A DNA stretch of 64,000 bases from NCBI RefSeq assembly GCF_022919135.1, contig NZ_CP095049.1, forward strand, positions 5,589,001 through 5,653,000, given 5' to 3'. The translations under genes were made by a program, and so were the position numbers. This DNA is from Hymenobacter cellulosivorans. GTDB lineage: Bacteria; Bacteroidota; Bacteroidia; Cytophagales; Hymenobacteraceae. Below the pieces are notes generated by a model. It did not search any database. It worked only from the letters and a program-made list of their open reading frames with translations, and was not told the origin of the DNA. Shown in pieces: positions 60,759 through 64,000 of this stretch (position 1 is the first letter of the stretch; each line of letters starts with the position of its first letter).

Positions 60759-61598
60759 ATGGAGCACGTTTCAACTTACCTGACCCCGGAAATCAAGCTA
60801 TCCTGCTACGAAGACCACTTCTTTAAATCGGATGTGGTGTTCGACCACCACATGCTCATCTGGTTTATTTCCGGGCGAACCAGGATTGTGCAGGCCGACG
60901 GCGTACACGACTTCCAAACCGGCGACATCTTCCTCATTCCCCGGAATCAGCCGGCCACCGTCCTTAATTACCCCAAAGACGGCCTGCCCCACAAAACCGT
61001 GGTCATGTCACTGACCACGGACATTCTCCGGGACTTTTATAGCGGCCTAGGTGTGAAAGCGGGGGAGCCGCCCGTACCCAAAATCCGCAGCTTTCGGCAG
61101 CATCCCCTGCTGGAGAGCTGCCTGGCATCCTTGGTACCCTATTTTGCAGTGAAAGGCCCTTTCCCGCCAGATTTAGCTGCTCTGAAGATGAGGGAGGCCA
61201 TCAGCATCCTGCGCACAGTGGAGCCGGACCTAGACAGCCTGCTGGCCAATTTCGATGACCCGCATAAAGTGGACCTCATCCATTTTATGGAAAAGAACTA
61301 CATGTTCAACCTGCCGGCGGAAACCTTCGGCCAACTCACGGGCCGCAGCCTGACCACATTCAAACGGGACTTTAAAAAGGCCTTCAACACGACTCCGCAG
61401 CGGTGGCTCACGCGCAAGCGGCTGGAATTGGCGCATTACCAGTTGGCCGAACACCGGAAGAAGCCCACTGACGTTTGCTACGAAACCGGCTTTGAGAACC
61501 TCTCGCACTTTTCGTACGCCTTCAAAAAGCAGTTTGGCTATTCCCCCGCGCAGCTGCTCGCCCCCACCGGCCAGGCGCAGGCTCACCCAGCAAGCTAA
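60759..61598 (+). CDS. AraC-family transcriptional regulator
   Basis: 279 residues from the ATG at 60759 (MEHVSTYLTPEIKLSC). N-terminal cupin-like sensor (FQTGDIFLIPRNQPATV). The C-terminal DNA-binding domain has FGQLTGRSLTTFKRDFKKAFN and CYETGFENLSHFSYAFKKQFGYSPAQL, the two AraC helix-turn-helices. Placed right after SDR copy B, so it probably regulates that gene or responds to its substrate. Confidence 0.9.
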   Translation: MEHVSTYLTPEIKLSCYEDHFFKSDVVFDHHMLIWFISGRTRIVQADGVHDFQTGDIFLIPRNQPATVLNYPKDGLPHKTVVMSLTTDILRDFYSGLGVKAGEPPVPKIRSFRQHPLLESCLASLVPYFAVKGPFPPDLAALKMREAISILRTVEPDLDSLLANFDDPHKVDLIHFMEKNYMFNLPAETFGQLTGRSLTTFKRDFKKAFNTTPQRWLTRKRLELAHYQLAEHRKKPTDVCYETGFENLSHFSYAFKKQFGYSPAQLLAPTGQAQAHPAS

Positions 61599-61654
61599 TT
61601 GGGGATGGGGCCCCTTGGCCTGGGCCCCTTTCCCCACACGTTAACCGGCACGGC

Positions 61655-62779
61655 ATGGAAAAGCACTTCGAGTACACAACCCTGGCGCAGCGCTACACCG
61701 CCCGGTTTCCCCTGCTCACGTACGTGGGCACCCAGGCCAATTTCTGGATACTGGCCAATCTGTTGCTGGCCGCCGTGCTGAGCCTGCACGCCCGACTCCT
61801 TAGCCAGGTTCTACACCTGCCCGTAGCCGGGACCATAGGACCGCCGCTGCTAACGGCCGTGGTGCTCGGGCTGGTATGGGGCGTGGCCCTGGGGTTGATG
61901 GGTTACCACCTGGACCGGCGGATTTCCCGCAGCCTATCCCTCGGGCAGGAGTTGCTTGCCAAAGCGCTGGGCTCGGTGGCTCTGATTGCGCTGCTGGTTG
62001 GGTTGCTGGAGCTGATCCTGGTTGATTCTGCCCTTGTGCCTGCTTTATTGCTGCCGGGAATGGCCTTGAATGGGCAGGCGGCCAAGTATTTATTCGGGCT
62101 GCTGCTGCTCTATTATTCGTTCATGAGCCTGGTGATTAGCTTCATCAACCAGATACACAAGAAGTACGGGCCCGGCGTGCTGGTACCCTTGCTGCTGGGC
62201 CGGTACCGTGATCCACAAGAGGAAGAACGAATTTTTCTCTTTATGGATCTACAATCCTCGACGGCCACGGCAGAAGCCTTGGGGCACCGCCAGTACAGCG
62301 CCTTCATCCGGGACTGTTTTGCCGATATCAACGAGGTGCTCTTTCCGTTTGAGGCCCAGGTCTACCAGTACGTGGGCGACGAAATCGTCGTGATGTGGCC
62401 GACGAGCGAAGGCGTGCGGAATCATGCCTGCATCCGGTTCTTCTTCGCCTGTCAAAACCAGTTCCGGCAGCGCGCAGCCCACTACCAGACCACCTATGGC
62501 TGCCTGCCGCACTTCAAGGCGGGTATACACGCGGGGGATGTATCGGCCGTGGAGATAGGAGAAATCAAAAAGGATATTGCCTACCACGGCGATACGCTGA
62601 ACACGGCCGCCCGAATTCAGAGTGTGTGCAATCATTACCAAGCTGAGTTTCTTGCCTCAGAGCATCTGTTGGGAAAAATGGCACCGGACCCGCACCTCAA
62701 CGCGCAGTCCCTGGGAATGGTCCAATTGCGGGGCAAAGCCGAAAAAATCGGGTTGGTGCGTGTGGACTGGCAAGAATAA
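61655..62779 (+). CDS. Membrane-bound class III adenylate/guanylate cyclase
   Basis: 374 residues. About four membrane segments in the first 165 residues, then a class III cyclase domain. It shows IFLFMDLQSSTATAEALGH (first metal Asp), YQYVGDEIVVMWP (second metal Asp), AGIHAGDVSAVEIGEI and YHGDTLNTAARIQ (transition-state Asn/Arg). Essential residues appear intact, so it is likely active. Makes cAMP or cGMP from NTP. The bestrophin-like gene follows after 42 bases. A Crp-type receptor gene lies at 50892. Confidence 0.88.
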   Translation: MEKHFEYTTLAQRYTARFPLLTYVGTQANFWILANLLLAAVLSLHARLLSQVLHLPVAGTIGPPLLTAVVLGLVWGVALGLMGYHLDRRISRSLSLGQELLAKALGSVALIALLVGLLELILVDSALVPALLLPGMALNGQAAKYLFGLLLLYYSFMSLVISFINQIHKKYGPGVLVPLLLGRYRDPQEEERIFLFMDLQSSTATAEALGHRQYSAFIRDCFADINEVLFPFEAQVYQYVGDEIVVMWPTSEGVRNHACIRFFFACQNQFRQRAAHYQTTYGCLPHFKAGIHAGDVSAVEIGEIKKDIAYHGDTLNTAARIQSVCNHYQAEFLASEHLLGKMAPDPHLNAQSLGMVQLRGKAEKIGLVRVDWQE

Positions 62780-62821
62780 GGAAGTGCAAATGATTTGGGT
62801 GCCCCCTTCAATAGCAACTCT

Positions 62822-63859
62822 ATGTACGTTAAAAAGAACTACAGCCTGACGGAAACAGCCTTCTTTAATTCGGGCAAGCATTTAACCTGGCTGGTTCCCT
62901 ATACGCTGCTGGTTGCGGTGCTGTACCGGTACACTGCTTTGCGCCTGTTTAGCATCCCCTGGCTGCCTCTTTCCTTGCTTGGCACGGCCGTTACGTTTTA
63001 CGTGGGATTTAAAAATAACCAGGCGTACGACCGCCTCTGGGAAGCCCGCACCGCCTGGGGTAGCATAGTCAGCAGTTCGCGCATCTGGGGGTCTAACCTC
63101 AAGACCTTGGTGGTGCCGGCAGCCGCCGGAAACCCACTCGCAGAAGGACTAGCTGGGACCAAGCAGCAGATGGTTTACCGGCACATTGCCTGGCTTTACC
63201 TGCTGCGTCGGCAATTGCTGGCTCCCACCGTGTGGGAGCACGTGAGCCAGTCCGGCTTATATGGGCAAGACGCCCAGCAAAAGCTGCAAAAAATCGGGCT
63301 GGGGCTGTTCGGGGAAGACATTACCGAGGAACGGATTCACCGGTACCTGTCGGCGGCGGAGCGGGAGGTTCTGCTTACCTATCAAAATGCCGCCGCCCAG
63401 CTTCTGGACCAGCAATACCAACAGCTGGCTCACCTCCGACAGGCTGGTCATGTGGGCGAGGGCGAGCACAGTACACTCCAGAGTATTCTCAACGGTTTTT
63501 ACGAGCATCAGGGCAAAGCCGAGCGGATTAAGCACACGCCGTTCCCGCGCCAATTTGCCAGCGTCGGCTTTATGATGGTCTGCATCTTCATCGCCATGCT
63601 CCCATTTGGGTTTTTCTCCGAATTTGGTAAGATGGGCGACAACGGCATTTGGGTGGCAGTTCCCTTTGTAGTTTTGATCAGCTGGGTATACGTGGTCATG
63701 GAGCTGGTCGGCGACTATTCCGAAAACCCGTTTGAAGGACTCTCCAACGACGTGCCCATGCTGTCCTTAAACCGCACCATTGAAATTGACTTGCTGCAGC
63801 AACTGGGCGAAATGGAGGTACCGGCTCCCATTCAGCCCGTTAATCATGTGTTGTTGTAA
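62822..63859 (+). CDS. Bestrophin-family membrane channel protein
   Basis: 345 residues from the ATG at 62822 (MYVKKNYSLTETAFF); a longer TTG start is possible. Conserved parts are VTFYVGFKNNQAYDRLWEAR (near 58-77), GSIVSSSRIWGSN and, near the C-terminus, DYSENPFEGLSNDVPM, all typical of bacterial bestrophin-like (UPF0187) proteins. Four membrane segments. Homologues are chloride or cation channels. Co-oriented with the cyclase gene. Confidence 0.9.
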   Translation: MYVKKNYSLTETAFFNSGKHLTWLVPYTLLVAVLYRYTALRLFSIPWLPLSLLGTAVTFYVGFKNNQAYDRLWEARTAWGSIVSSSRIWGSNLKTLVVPAAAGNPLAEGLAGTKQQMVYRHIAWLYLLRRQLLAPTVWEHVSQSGLYGQDAQQKLQKIGLGLFGEDITEERIHRYLSAAEREVLLTYQNAAAQLLDQQYQQLAHLRQAGHVGEGEHSTLQSILNGFYEHQGKAERIKHTPFPRQFASVGFMMVCIFIAMLPFGFFSEFGKMGDNGIWVAVPFVVLISWVYVVMELVGDYSENPFEGLSNDVPMLSLNRTIEIDLLQQLGEMEVPAPIQPVNHVLL

Positions 63860-64000
63860 TCCCACTGCTACTGTATGTTACAGGCAGAGAGCGGTCGGAG
63901 ATGCTCAAAAGTGGCCGGCCCTGCTTTGTCACGTCCAGGAGAACTAACGTGCCAGCTTTGCTGCGCCACCCTTTCTGACCTTGCGAATAGAAGTCGATTC
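63860..64000. other. Right window edge
   Basis: 141 bases with no gene, terminator or repeat that I can support. Confidence 0.4.

Noticed and set aside
1..64000. CRISPR arrays, prophage, complete insertion sequences, restriction systems, riboswitches
   Set aside because: Looked for regularly spaced repeats, transposase or integrase motifs, methylase motifs and known riboswitch cores; none recognised. The HNH gene at 29605 alone is not evidence of a defence system.

Overview
The window looks like a chromosomal segment of a GC-rich member of Bacteroidota, most likely Cytophagales of the Hymenobacter type. The evidence is a SusC/SusD pair, promoter boxes of the Bacteroidota form TTTG-N19-TAnnTTTG, no clear Shine-Dalgarno sequences, a probable type IX secretion C-terminal domain, and gene orders typical of the phylum (parB-DUF5683-dapB-lepB and ftsX-DUF3098-uppP-truB-ribF). 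The genus is inferred from gene content, not from a database search.

Layout. 1-6.9 kb: the right half of a polysaccharide-utilization locus (truncated susC, susD, two exported GH43 lipoproteins). 7.2-11 kb: parB, DUF5683, dapB and signal peptidase I, without a parA next to parB. 11-16 kb: ung (frameshifted), apaG, two methyltransferases, kdsA, a small membrane protein and a coiled-coil membrane protein. 16-21.4 kb: cyanophycin synthetase, tRNA-Cys and ribosomal protein S1. 21.5-25.7 kb: a lipoprotein and a glycosyltransferase/methyltransferase/GT-C cluster. 26-33.2 kb: an alpha/beta hydrolase, two tandem fatty-acid desaturases, an HNH nuclease, an NlpC/P60 peptidase, smpB and tsaD. 33.4-42 kb: a 4.6-kb tamB followed by the ftsX-to-ribF run. 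42-48.2 kb: a CoA-transferase whose two subunits flank a cupin gene, exported proteins, and a GNAT-nitrilase fusion split by a frameshift. 48.3-63.9 kb: an accessory region with four short-chain dehydrogenases, Crp- and AraC-type regulators, a nucleotidyltransferase, an S66 peptidase with an internal stop, a DUF72 protein, and a membrane nucleotide cyclase next to a bestrophin-type channel. This last part also holds gene fragments (alcohol dehydrogenase, ArsR, possibly pirin), so it looks rearranged and partly decayed.

The most unusual signals are outside the genes. (1) Several intergenic gaps are filled by long inverted repeats whose arms are built from a reiterated 7-base word that differs from gap to gap. 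(2) The parB promoter carries two perfect parS half-sites held 13 bases apart rather than joined. (3) A 20-bp perfect hairpin sits inside the signal-peptide coding region of the DUF5683 gene. Two genes carry single-base losses in C/G runs, which could be real mutations or homopolymer sequencing errors. I recognised no CRISPR array, intact insertion sequence, prophage or defence system. No single block looks like a complete undescribed multi-gene system.
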